Source of the DNA: Brevundimonas sp. UBA4609 | GTDB lineage: Bacteria; Pseudomonadota; Alphaproteobacteria; Caulobacterales; Caulobacteraceae | NCBI GenBank assembly: GCA_002386585.1 | Contig: DGIZ01000012.1 | Location: 1 to 21,462, forward strand | DNA: 21,462 nt | Direction of reading: 5' to 3' | Part shown: piece after piece, positions 8,741-15,557 of the stretch | How positions within the stretch are numbered: position 1 is the stretch's first letter | Layout: each line of letters begins with the position of its first letter | Translations under genes and position numbers: made by a program | Notes under the pieces: model-generated | Database searches by the model: none | What the model was told of the DNA's origin: nothing | The model's input: only the letters and a program-made list of their open reading frames with translations

Positions 8741-9172
8741 ATGACCAAGCTGATGCAGGCAAAACGCCGTGCGCTTCTGGCGATAGCCGCCGGCCTTACA
8801 ATGGCGGCGGCGCCCCAGATCGCGGCCGCGGGTCCGACAGCGGGACATTCCTACAAGCTGCGCGCCACCGTGCCGGTCGCTTGCTGGGTGCGCCCCGATC
8901 GGACCGTCATGGCCGAAACCGGCCGCATGGGCTCGGTGGTCGAGGCCTGCAACAGCCCCGGCGGCTTCACCGTTTCGGCCCAGTACCGCCCCCTGGCGGA
9001 GACCGAAAAGGCCCGCATCATCTACGGCGACCGCTCGCTGGATCTGACCAAAACCGGCCTTCTGGAGTTGCGCCGCTCCAGCATGGCGACCATTCGGACC
9101 GTCGACTACCGCTTCGACGACGTTCAACTGGACGAGCCGTTGATCCTCGCCCTGACGATCCAGCCGATCTGA
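8741..9172 (+). CDS. Small secreted protein, probable SCPU/pilus-subunit-like
   Basis: Secreted protein of 143 aa, not matched to a named family. The signal peptide covers about residues 1-30 (hydrophobic core ALLAIAAGLTMAAA, cut near AAA-GP). Mature features resemble pilin-like immunoglobulin folds: VPVACWVRP with C48, GSVVEACNSPGGFTV with C70 (a likely disulfide), and an alternating C-terminal strand LILALTIQPI. The same layout occurs in the SCPU-like protein at 14741. It lies on the strand opposite the chaperone-usher genes and converges on the two-domain subunit, with a shared terminator region between them. It may be a minor subunit or accessory protein of that pilus; this is inference. 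It has its own promoter region with palindromes and a CtrA-like site. Confidence 0.7.
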   Translation: MTKLMQAKRRALLAIAAGLTMAAAPQIAAAGPTAGHSYKLRATVPVACWVRPDRTVMAETGRMGSVVEACNSPGGFTVSAQYRPLAETEKARIIYGDRSLDLTKTGLLELRRSSMATIRTVDYRFDDVQLDEPLILALTIQPI

Positions 9173-9196
9173 CAGGCTCATAGTTCTCAAACGATG

Positions 9197-9227
9197 ACGC
9201 CCCGCAGATCGCTCTGCGGGGCGTTTT
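9197..9227. terminator. Terminator between convergent pilus-region genes
   Basis: ACGCCCCGCAGA (9197-9208) pairs perfectly over 12 bp with TCTGCGGGGCGT (9213-9224) around loop TCGC, then TTTT on the plus strand. It lies 24 bases after the 8741 gene stop. On the minus strand it lies 39 bases beyond the 9267 gene, so it may act in both directions. Confidence 0.87.
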
Positions 9228-9266
9228 CACTTGCGGCTCAGGGGCGAACGGCCTCGCCCCCGCTGA

Positions 9267-10175
9267 TCAGATCGCCGCGACGGTGAAGGTCAGGGTGTCG
9301 CTGTAGTCCCCCGCCCGCTTGCCGGAGGTATCGCCGATGCGGACGGTCAGGGGATAGTCGTCGTTACGCGCCTGAGCCGAGGCCACGTCGAAACTGTACG
9401 GCGCCGTCAGATTGACCTGCCGGGAGCCCATCTGCAGCCCATAGTCGATGGCCCAGGCGGTGCCCGCCTGACGCAGCTTGCCCAGATTCTGAGACGTGAC
9501 GGACACGCGATATCCGCCCGTGCTGTGGACGTAGACCGAGGTGTTGAGCGCCCGCGTCCCCTCATTCAGTTCGCCCAGATTGATCGTCGGCACGCCGTTC
9601 TGTCGGGTGAACTCGCCCTTGAGGCCGATCATGGCGGCCGCCGCCATTTCCAGAACGATGGTCACGGGCCGTTCGGCATGGACCTCGCCGTTGGCCGCTT
9701 GCAGGGCGATATAGGCGACCTGGCTGTAGCGCCCGTAAGGCAGATTGGCGGGCGGGCGGACGGCCACGCCGATCCGGGCCAGTTCGCGCCCTTCCTTGGG
9801 CACATGAATCTGGGCCCCCGTGACGATGCCGCTCACCCCCGAACGCGGCGTGATATCGGCGGTGCTCTGCTCATCGCGCATGGCGTAGGGCACGCGCACC
9901 CTGCTGCCGGGACTTCCCAGGCCGAACGGCTCACCGCGCAGTGAGACGCTGAAGCGCCCGTTGCACGGCGTCTGACCCGTGTTGACCAGCGCCATGTCGA
10001 AGGTGCGGTACGCGGCGTCGTCCTCGAGCGGGTTATAGCGAATGACCCACTGGTCGACTGCGGGGTCCAGGCTCAGGTTGCACTTGGCCTGGGCGGAAGC
10101 CTGGCCGGCCAGCCCCAGGACGCCCAGGGCGCCCACGGCGGCGACAGCCAGTTTACGAGCATCTCCGGCGATCAT
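9267..10175 (-). CDS. Two-domain secreted pilus subunit, probable tip protein
   Basis: Secreted protein of 302 aa, last gene of the chaperone-usher set and 17 bases after the usher stop. The signal peptide ends near GQASAQA (about 30). The N-terminal domain (about 31-165) holds a probable C32-C71 disulfide. The C-terminal domain (about 170-302) ends in AGDYSDTLTFTVAAI, much like the last strand of SCPU/fimbrial subunits. Length, two-domain layout and position after the usher parallel CsuE, the tip adhesin of archaic Csu pili; sequence identity to CsuE is not claimed. The ATG follows a good GGAAGGAAG that begins right after the usher TAA. Its ligand is unknown. A plain structural subunit is the alternative. 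Confidence 0.78.
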   Translation of the reverse strand: MIAGDARKLAVAAVGALGVLGLAGQASAQAKCNLSLDPAVDQWVIRYNPLEDDAAYRTFDMALVNTGQTPCNGRFSVSLRGEPFGLGSPGSRVRVPYAMRDEQSTADITPRSGVSGIVTGAQIHVPKEGRELARIGVAVRPPANLPYGRYSQVAYIALQAANGEVHAERPVTIVLEMAAAAMIGLKGEFTRQNGVPTINLGELNEGTRALNTSVYVHSTGGYRVSVTSQNLGKLRQAGTAWAIDYGLQMGSRQVNLTAPYSFDVASAQARNDDYPLTVRIGDTSGKRAGDYSDTLTFTVAAI

Positions 10176-10192
10176 GTTCTTCTTCCTTCCCG

Positions 10193-12733
10193 TTATTCTT
10201 CCGGCACGTCGATCGGCAGGGTTACGGTCTGCATGTCGAGCAAGCCCTCGTTGTCGGCCGGCACGGTGAACTCGAAACCCGCCGCCGGGCTGGTGAAGAG
10301 CTCAACGCGATAGGTCCTGCCCGGCTTCAGCTTCTGGACGGCGAAACGGCCGACCGAGTTGGTGAAGAACAGTTCGGGCTCGGCGTTCGGCTCGTCTGCG
10401 GGACGCACGCGGCCCGAGAGCAGGGCCGCCGGCCGGCCGCCGTTGCCCACGATCCGTCCCAGGGCGGAGACGAAGGCGTCGCTGCCGACCTGGATGGAAT
10501 AGCCGCTCTTGTAGGCGGGCCGAACGCGCAGCACGCCGTCGCCGACATCATAGCCCAACGGGACGTCCAGCACGTCGTAGCGCACAGACTGGTTCACATA
10601 GGAGGTCAGGGTGTTAGACAGCGCCGGCCCCAGGGCGCCGCTGCGCGACGTATAGGCCCCGCCCTGGAAGGACTCGCCGACGATGACCGGGTGATCCCCG
10701 AGCGTGTCGTGCGGGTAGACGATGGCGAAGCTGTCGTAGATGTTCCGCCCGATCGCCGCCCGACCGCCGGTCGTGGCGATCGAACTGCCGATGCGCAGGG
10801 TGGTGACCTGCTCGTCCGAGATGCTGCTGAAGTTCTCGCCGAACGCCGTGTGCGACAGGCTGGCGTCGAAACGGTTGCCCACATAGTCCAGCTGGCCCGA
10901 GACCGTGCCGGGACCGTCGTCATAGGTGGACTGGACCGAGTAGCCCCACGATCCCACGCGGTTCTCGCTCGACTGCTGGAAGCGCATGCTGCCGGAATTG
11001 CGCGCCGAATTATAACGCGCCTCGCCGCGCCGATCGTATCGCGGCGACCAGATCAGGGCGATGGTGAAGCCGAAGCCGTCGCGCGTCGTCCCGAAGCGGT
11101 TGCCGTAGTCCGTATACTCCGTCCCGAACTGCAGCCCCCAGGCGGGCGTCACCCGATAGGTGGTCGTGGCCGACAGCGTGTAGGAATCGTCCATGAAGGT
11201 GCTGCGGCTCATGCGGTAGGAGGCCGTCGCGTTCGCCAGCCAGTCCGCGGAGAAGCGGTGCGAATAGGCCCCCGTGAAGATCCACGAAATCGGGTTCTGA
11301 CCCGAGGCGTTGCCCAGGCTCGAATAGTCCTCGGAGGTATAGTCCGCCACGAAAGTCCAGCTGTCGTAGGTATCGCCCCGGTCGACGGCCAGGTCATAGC
11401 TCAGGGCATAGGCGTAGCCCTGCCCGTAGTCGCTGTTGCTGACCGACAGGTCGAGACGCGCCCGCGCGCCGTTCTTCAGGATCACCTGCGTCTGGCCGGT
11501 CAGGTTCTGCACCTCTTCCGAAGCCTGCAGCCCTATGCCCAGCGCCGGGCGGTTCTCGAACGCCTTGCGCCAGTAGCCGGTGAAGGCCAGCTCCCCGTCG
11601 CTGTAGTCCGGCGTGCCGAACAGTCCGGAGTTGGTCACCCCCAGGTAGGCGCCGTATTCATAGTCGCCGGGCTCCAGGTCGATGGCGTCCAGATAGGCGC
11701 TGTAGGAGACGGTCTCCATCCGCCCCGATTCATTCTGAATCTCCAGCTGGACGTCGTTCGAACCGGTTTCGAGCGGCAGGTTGGAGAGGTCGTACTGGCC
11801 CGGATCAAGGCGAAACTCGCGGACGAAGACGCCGTTGCGCAGGACACGGACCGTGGAGGCTTCCTGCAGGACCAGCTGCCGCCCGCCCGCCAGGACGTTG
11901 TTGCGGAAACTCTCGAAGCGCTGCCGCTGGCGCGCCACGCCGACGCCGCCCATCTGGACGTAGCCCTGTCGGCCCCGCGTCTCGGGATCCAGGTCGCCGA
12001 GGTACCAGCGACGGAAGGCTTCGGGCTGATCGTAGACGAAGCGCGCGTAGCGTCGGTCGACCTCGTAATCGCCGGTGAGCAGGTCCTCTCGCCCCTGGAC
12101 GTCGGTTTCGAAGACCAGGTTCCGGAAGCGCATCGCGCCATTCAGATAAAGACTGGGCGTTCCGACCTCGCCGGTCGAATTGCGCCGCTGCACCAACATG
12201 TTGGTGTTCAGATAGGCCGAGAAGTCCTCCGGCGCGACGCCGGGATCGTCGGGTCGACCGCCCTGAAACAGCGACTCCACCGAGCGCTTCGTCGGATCGA
12301 TGCGCAGCACCAGCACCGCCAACTGATCGGGGTCGTATTCCAGGCGAATGCCTGTCGTGTTGATTTCCTCGGGCGCGAAAGACTCCACGCCTTCCAGCCG
12401 CGCCGCCAGTTCCGCCTGTGCTTCAGGCGTCAGCAAGGGGTTGATCAGACGCTGGAACCCCGCGCTCTCGACGATGAAGCGGTCGTCGCGCGTCAGCAGG
12501 ACCGGCATCTCGCCCAGCACCCGGCTGTTGAAGTTCAGCGGCACCGTCATGGCGATGTCGCGGTCGTAGGGGTTGATGTTGGGCCGCGGCTGCGCAGCGC
12601 CGGTCGTCTGGCTTGCAGCGACGGCCTGCCCTTCCTCGGCTTGCCCGTCCTGGGCCGCAGCCGTCGACGCCGCCAGCATGGCTGCGATCAGCGCCAAGCG
12701 CGACGCCGTCCCCCTGATCCTCGCCCCCCTCAT
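10193..12733 (-). CDS. Outer-membrane usher of a chaperone-usher pilus
   Basis: Outer-membrane usher of 846 aa, normal for the FimD/PapC/CsuD family. It receives chaperone-subunit complexes, catalyses donor-strand exchange and extrudes the fibre. After the signal peptide (about 1-28) and a Gln/Ala-rich spacer, an N-terminal domain with VPLNFNSRVLGEMPVLL leads into the barrel. A plug-like region holds VRVLRNGVFVREFRLDPGQYDLSNLP. Aromatic alternating strands fill about 360-690. The end has VRPAYKSGYSIQVGSDAFVSALGRI and FFTNSVGRFAVQKLKPG, typical of usher C-terminal domains. The ATG lies two bases after the chaperone stop with no strong ribosome site, so translation is probably coupled. I could not assign the usher clade from sequence alone; the neighbours suggest the archaic type. 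Confidence 0.93.
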   Translation of the reverse strand: MRGARIRGTASRLALIAAMLAASTAAAQDGQAEEGQAVAASQTTGAAQPRPNINPYDRDIAMTVPLNFNSRVLGEMPVLLTRDDRFIVESAGFQRLINPLLTPEAQAELAARLEGVESFAPEEINTTGIRLEYDPDQLAVLVLRIDPTKRSVESLFQGGRPDDPGVAPEDFSAYLNTNMLVQRRNSTGEVGTPSLYLNGAMRFRNLVFETDVQGREDLLTGDYEVDRRYARFVYDQPEAFRRWYLGDLDPETRGRQGYVQMGGVGVARQRQRFESFRNNVLAGGRQLVLQEASTVRVLRNGVFVREFRLDPGQYDLSNLPLETGSNDVQLEIQNESGRMETVSYSAYLDAIDLEPGDYEYGAYLGVTNSGLFGTPDYSDGELAFTGYWRKAFENRPALGIGLQASEEVQNLTGQTQVILKNGARARLDLSVSNSDYGQGYAYALSYDLAVDRGDTYDSWTFVADYTSEDYSSLGNASGQNPISWIFTGAYSHRFSADWLANATASYRMSRSTFMDDSYTLSATTTYRVTPAWGLQFGTEYTDYGNRFGTTRDGFGFTIALIWSPRYDRRGEARYNSARNSGSMRFQQSSENRVGSWGYSVQSTYDDGPGTVSGQLDYVGNRFDASLSHTAFGENFSSISDEQVTTLRIGSSIATTGGRAAIGRNIYDSFAIVYPHDTLGDHPVIVGESFQGGAYTSRSGALGPALSNTLTSYVNQSVRYDVLDVPLGYDVGDGVLRVRPAYKSGYSIQVGSDAFVSALGRIVGNGGRPAALLSGRVRPADEPNAEPELFFTNSVGRFAVQKLKPGRTYRVELFTSPAAGFEFTVPADNEGLLDMQTVTLPIDVPEE

Positions 12734-12735
12734 GG

Positions 12736-13584
12736 TCAGCGTCCGAACCGAAGGGTCACGGGCTTCGCCGGGTCCAGTTCAACGCCCGTCGGCAGCTTGA
12801 ACGTGCGACGGCCCCCGCCGGGCGCCAGATATCCGACGCCGACGGTCTGGGAGACTTCATCGCTGTTGTATTCGCGACGGAACGGCTGACCGGCCTTGTC
12901 CGTCCCTTCGACGATCCAGGTAGCGCCACTCATCAGGGCGTAGCGTTTGCCGCTGTTGGCGACGACGATCTCGACGCCCGGCTCCGCCGGAGGCGCCGCG
13001 ACGGGCTGGCCGCCCGTGAGCGAAGGATCGATCTCAGGCGCGGGAGGCGTGACCATCGCGGGCCTGACCGAAACGATCTCGACCTTGGGCTGGGCGCCCG
13101 GAGGCGCCACCACGATGAGGGCCTTCATGGTGTAGAGCACCTGGACGGCCACCGCGCCACCCCCCTCGGCCACGTCCGGGTCGGTGGCGACGGGCAGTTG
13201 CTTCACCCACAGATAATAGGCGCGCGATACGTCGATCGCCGGATCGCCGATCCACTGGACGCGAACGACCTGCCGACCGCTGACGGGCACCACGCCCTGA
13301 GGCGGAAAGACGAGAAAGTCCTCATCCGCCGGCGTCTCGACGATATTGCCGTCGGCGTCGATGTCCATGCGCGTGATGCGGGTTTCGAACGGCAGGGCGG
13401 CCGAGCCGACATTGCCCACTTCGATGCGCGCGGCGGATCCTGCGCCCGACGTCGTCAGCTCCGACACCATCGGCGACACCCGCATGGCCCAGGCCGACGT
13501 CACGACCAGGAACCCCGCGATCACGACCGCAGCGCCCCGGAGCAACCGTCCCAGCCGCGGCATACGTATGCTCAATCGCACCAT
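12736..13584 (-). CDS. Periplasmic pilus assembly chaperone
   Basis: PapD-like periplasmic chaperone of 282 aa, which caps pilus subunits by donor-strand complementation before hand-over to the usher. The signal peptide ends near TSAWA (about 33). Domain 1 shows MRVSPMVSEL, an FPP turn (about 93-95), GRQVVRVQW and RAYYLWVKQLPV. The subunit-binding strand region reads VQVLYTMKALIVVAPPG. An unusual Pro/Ala-rich stretch (about 175-202) interrupts domain 2. I chose ATG 13584 because it follows GGGGAG at about ten bases and gives a normal signal peptide; ATG 13563 and the upstream ATG 13692 are alternatives. It is separated from the pilin gene by 177 bases that include a strong hairpin terminator, and from the usher by two bases. 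Confidence 0.9.
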   Translation of the reverse strand: MVRLSIRMPRLGRLLRGAAVVIAGFLVVTSAWAMRVSPMVSELTTSGAGSAARIEVGNVGSAALPFETRITRMDIDADGNIVETPADEDFLVFPPQGVVPVSGRQVVRVQWIGDPAIDVSRAYYLWVKQLPVATDPDVAEGGGAVAVQVLYTMKALIVVAPPGAQPKVEIVSVRPAMVTPPAPEIDPSLTGGQPVAAPPAEPGVEIVVANSGKRYALMSGATWIVEGTDKAGQPFRREYNSDEVSQTVGVGYLAPGGGRRTFKLPTGVELDPAKPVTLRFGR

Positions 13585-13701
13585 CACCGACGCTCCCCAA
13601 ACCCCATCCAAAGGCGTCCGCTTTCGGCCGCCCAGGCAAAACCGCCCGCCATGCCGCGCCTTGGGCCAGCATCGAGGCAGTCTGACAACCATTGATCACT
13701 G

Positions 13702-13739
13702 AAAAGAAAACGCGCGGAGCGGCCAGGCCGCGCCGCGCG
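13702..13739 (-). terminator. Strong hairpin terminator between pilin and chaperone genes
   Basis: On the minus strand CGCGCGG pairs with CCGCGCG (13739-13733 and 13717-13711). One A/G mismatch follows, then GCGGCC/GGCCGC around one base, and the stem is followed by TTTTCTTTT (13710-13702). It begins 23 bases after the pilin stop. It should end most pilin transcripts, with some reading on into chaperone and usher. Confidence 0.82.
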
Positions 13740-13761
13740 CAATCGGTATGAACGTCGTCGC

Positions 13762-14523
13762 TTAGAAGGCGGCGATGTTGACGGTCAGATCGCCTTCATA
13801 GCTGCCGGCGAGCAGCGACCTGGACGGGACCGGGATGTTGACGTTCAGGGCCATGGCGGACTTCCAGGCGCCGTGCTGCTTGCTGACCGAGTTCGAGCCG
13901 GTCGGCAGAACCAGCGAGGTCGCCGAAGCCGCGCCCGCGATGCCGACGTCGCCGGCGGTGTAGTTGGCGGTCACCGAGAAGGGCAGGTTCGCCTGGAACA
14001 CATTGGTGTCGTAGCCGGCGGAGCTGTTGTTCACCAGGCCGCGGATGTCCGACTTCGAGAGGGTGACGGTGTTCGAGGTGTTGCAGCCCGCCAGGTTGCT
14101 GTCGATCGTGACGTTGGCCGGGGCGGTCATGTCAAAGGCGGCCGCAGGGCCCGTGTTGTCCGAGGCGTAGATGCCGATGGTGCCGAAATCGATCGTCTGC
14201 GAGGTGCTGCTGCCCGAGTAGTAGGCGCAGTCGGTCGACACCATGCCCTTCAGGGTGAAGGTCGCGCCGTCGTCGCCGGCGGCCGTGCCGTTGTCGCCCT
14301 GAGCGCCGCCGAAGGCGTGCCACGACGAGATGGCCGAACCGCCATTCTGAGCGTTCGCGCGGTTCAGACCGGCAGCGATGTCTTCGAAGAAGCCGCCGCC
14401 GACGACATTCTGCGTGCCGACGATCGGCAGGGTGGTCTGGCCACGGTTGATGGTGTCGGCCGAAGCGGCCGAGGCGGTCAGGGCGACGGCGGCGACGCCG
14501 GCCAGCAGGGTAGCGATCTTCAT
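13762..14523 (-). CDS. Probable major pilin subunit of the chaperone-usher pilus
   Basis: Secreted protein of 253 aa, poor in charged residues and rich in Gly, Ser, Thr, Asn and Ala, as expected for an abundant pilin. The signal peptide ends near ASAASA-D (about 22). The N-terminal stretch TINRGQTTLPIVGTQNVVGGG could supply the donor strand. FTLKGMVSTDC (C99), IDFGTIGIYA and LAGCNTS (C147) form the Cys-pair core seen in fimbrial/SCPU folds. The C-terminal strand reads YEGDLTVNIAAF. A clear GGAG (14532-14535) precedes the ATG. It has an AT-rich upstream region and a strong terminator directly behind, consistent with separate, high expression. The assignment rests on context and fold-like features, not on a recognised named family. 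It might instead be a minor subunit. Confidence 0.78.
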   Translation of the reverse strand: MKIATLLAGVAAVALTASAASADTINRGQTTLPIVGTQNVVGGGFFEDIAAGLNRANAQNGGSAISSWHAFGGAQGDNGTAAGDDGATFTLKGMVSTDCAYYSGSSTSQTIDFGTIGIYASDNTGPAAAFDMTAPANVTIDSNLAGCNTSNTVTLSKSDIRGLVNNSSAGYDTNVFQANLPFSVTANYTAGDVGIAGAASATSLVLPTGSNSVSKQHGAWKSAMALNVNIPVPSRSLLAGSYEGDLTVNIAAF

Positions 14524-14624
14524 GATGATTTCTCCAAGCGAGGTTTTTGAAATTCCAGCGACCGAGACTGAAAGCGCCCTCGATCTGCCTTGGATGGTAA
14601 CGAACTGTAAAAGACTAGGTCAAG

Positions 14625-14654
14625 AAAAAAATCGACGTTCTGTAGTCGATTTTT
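14625..14654 (-). terminator. U-tailed hairpin ahead of the pilin gene
   Basis: On the minus strand AAAAATCGAC (14654-14645) pairs perfectly with GTCGATTTTT (14636-14627) around an 8-base loop and runs into seven T (14631-14625). It lies 87 bases beyond the SCPU-like gene stop and 102 bases before the pilin ATG. It may end the upstream gene or act as a leader attenuator for the pilin; the stem is AT-rich, so its strength is uncertain. Confidence 0.55.
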
Positions 14655-14677
14655 GAATTTCTCTTCTAAGGCGAAAA

Positions 14678-14709
14678 CAAATTGCCGCATTATACGACCA
14701 AATTGGCCG
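14678..14709. repeat. Direct repeats CAAATTGSCG, 21 bp apart, in the pilin promoter region
   Basis: CAAATTGCCG at 14678 and CAAATTGGCCG at 14699 are exactly 21 bp apart, two helical turns, in an AT-rich island. They flank the -10-like TATAAT on the minus strand. They may be paired regulator sites. Confidence 0.35.
14689..14694 (-). promoter_or_regulatory. -10-like TATAAT upstream of the pilin gene
   Basis: A perfect minus-strand TATAAT, rare in this GC-rich DNA, 166 bases before the pilin ATG. No matching -35 is seen 16-18 bases upstream. A second -35-like TTGACC lies at 14623-14618, just after the hairpin T tract. Confidence 0.35.
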
Positions 14710-14740
14710 AACATTACTGACGTTAACTTAGACGTTTTTA

Positions 14741-15268
14741 CTAAACTCTAGGCTGAATTGTAACGCTGAGAGTCTCAGCGTAATCACCAGCCAGCAGCCC
14801 GGCCCCTTCGGGCGGCTGAGTTCGGATCTGTAGCCGACCGCCGCCCGCAGCGATCGCGTCGCCGCTGCTCAAGGTCTTGCGGGCCGTCAGCTCGGCGCTT
14901 GAATAGGCCGCGCTCATCATGCCGTCTTGCGGCGCAAGGGTCGGAACGGCGACATTCAGGGTGTAGCGGAGGGTCCCGGCGAAAGGCCCCTCGCCCCGAG
15001 GCTTGGCCACATGAGCCAACCCGCCGCTGGCGGATTCGAAACTCAGATCGAAGGGCACGTTGCAACGGAGACCCAGGTCCGCCGTCACGACCTCATTGCC
15101 GGTCAGTTCCCCGAAGTCGATGACGCCCCCGCCGGAGAGGCGGCAGTCGGCGACGATCCGCCCGGTCACCAGGACGTCGAATCCCGTCGCGCTCTCGATG
15201 GAATCCGCCTGGGCGGCCGCCGCCGAAAGAGCGACGAGCATGCCGCCCGCCAAGGCGCCGATACGCAT
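14741..15268 (-). CDS. SCPU-domain-like secreted pilus subunit
   Basis: Secreted protein of 175 aa, first gene of the pilus set on this strand. The signal peptide MRIGALAGGMLVALSAAAAQA is followed by one domain resembling spore coat protein U (SCPU), the pilin fold of archaic Csu-type pili. It has VTGRIVADCRL (C42), VIDFGELTG, TADLGLRCNVPFDLSFES (C69) and a final AGDYAETLSVTIQPRV. I chose ATG 15268 for its compact signal peptide, although it lacks a ribosome site. An in-frame TTG at 15325 with GGGAGG six bases upstream is a serious rival and would add 19 Arg-rich residues. A perfect CtrA box lies about 200 bases upstream. It is likely a minor or initiating subunit; it is separated from the pilin by 217 bases and a hairpin. 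Confidence 0.78.
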   Translation of the reverse strand: MRIGALAGGMLVALSAAAAQADSIESATGFDVLVTGRIVADCRLSGGGVIDFGELTGNEVVTADLGLRCNVPFDLSFESASGGLAHVAKPRGEGPFAGTLRYTLNVAVPTLAPQDGMMSAAYSSAELTARKTLSSGDAIAAGGGRLQIRTQPPEGAGLLAGDYAETLSVTIQPRV

Positions 15269-15331
15269 CAGACGCCGACCAGCCGTCGCCCGGCGCGCAC
15301 TTCTTGTCCTTGCGGTCCCACCCAACGTTCG

Positions 15332-15337
15332 CCTCCC
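15332..15337 (-). promoter_or_regulatory. Ribosome-site candidate for an alternative TTG start
   Basis: Minus-strand GGGAGG sits six bases before an in-frame TTG (15325) of the SCPU-like gene, while the ATG at 15268 has none. If used, the signal peptide gains a long Arg-rich n-region. Confidence 0.35.
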
Positions 15338-15464
15338 GTGGCCGCCCTTGCGGCCGCCCCGTCCACACAGACAGGGTTCGCTGGTCAGCGTTCCAAGAGG
15401 CGTGCCATCCCATTTTGGCACACAACCAACCGGACGAGCGACGAACGCGCCCCGCCAGCAAAGG

Positions 15465-15479
15465 TTAATGAAACGTTAA
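15465..15479. promoter_or_regulatory. Perfect CtrA box TTAA-N7-TTAA
   Basis: TTAA-TGAAACG-TTAA followed by C matches the Caulobacter CtrA consensus exactly. It lies in the 289-base region between the malate synthase stop and the SCPU-like subunit start, so the only downstream gene it can serve is the minus-strand pilus set. AT-rich motifs of this kind are uncommon in the surrounding DNA. Confidence 0.6.
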
Positions 15480-15530
15480 CGCCAAGCTCTCTAGTGCGAA
15501 GCTCCGGCGCGGGCAAGTAAATGTTTCATT
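15467..15530. repeat. Inverted pair AATGAAAC / GTTTCATT
   Basis: AATGAAAC at 15467-15474, overlapping the CtrA box, is repeated in inverted form at 15523-15530. The extended copies read AATGAAACGTT and, on the other strand, AATGAAACATT. The arms are too far apart for a terminator, so they may be paired protein sites. The stretch at 15480-15557 shows nothing else. Confidence 0.3.
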
Positions 15531-15557
15531 TTGGGATTGTGAGGGTATTTCCCTGTG

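Noticed and set aside
10691..12889. 732-codon plus-strand open frame
   Set aside because: Antisense to the usher, with no signal, motif or ribosome site; a codon-bias shadow.
14718..14746. Further CtrA site near the pilin promoter (TTAA and CTAA half-sites)
   Set aside because: TTAA at 14723 and the TTAG/CTAA halves at 14728 and 14741 do not have seven-base spacing.
15542..15554. AGGG-TATTT-CCCT hairpin after malate synthase G
   Set aside because: Only a 4-bp stem and no T tract on the minus strand; too weak to call a terminator.
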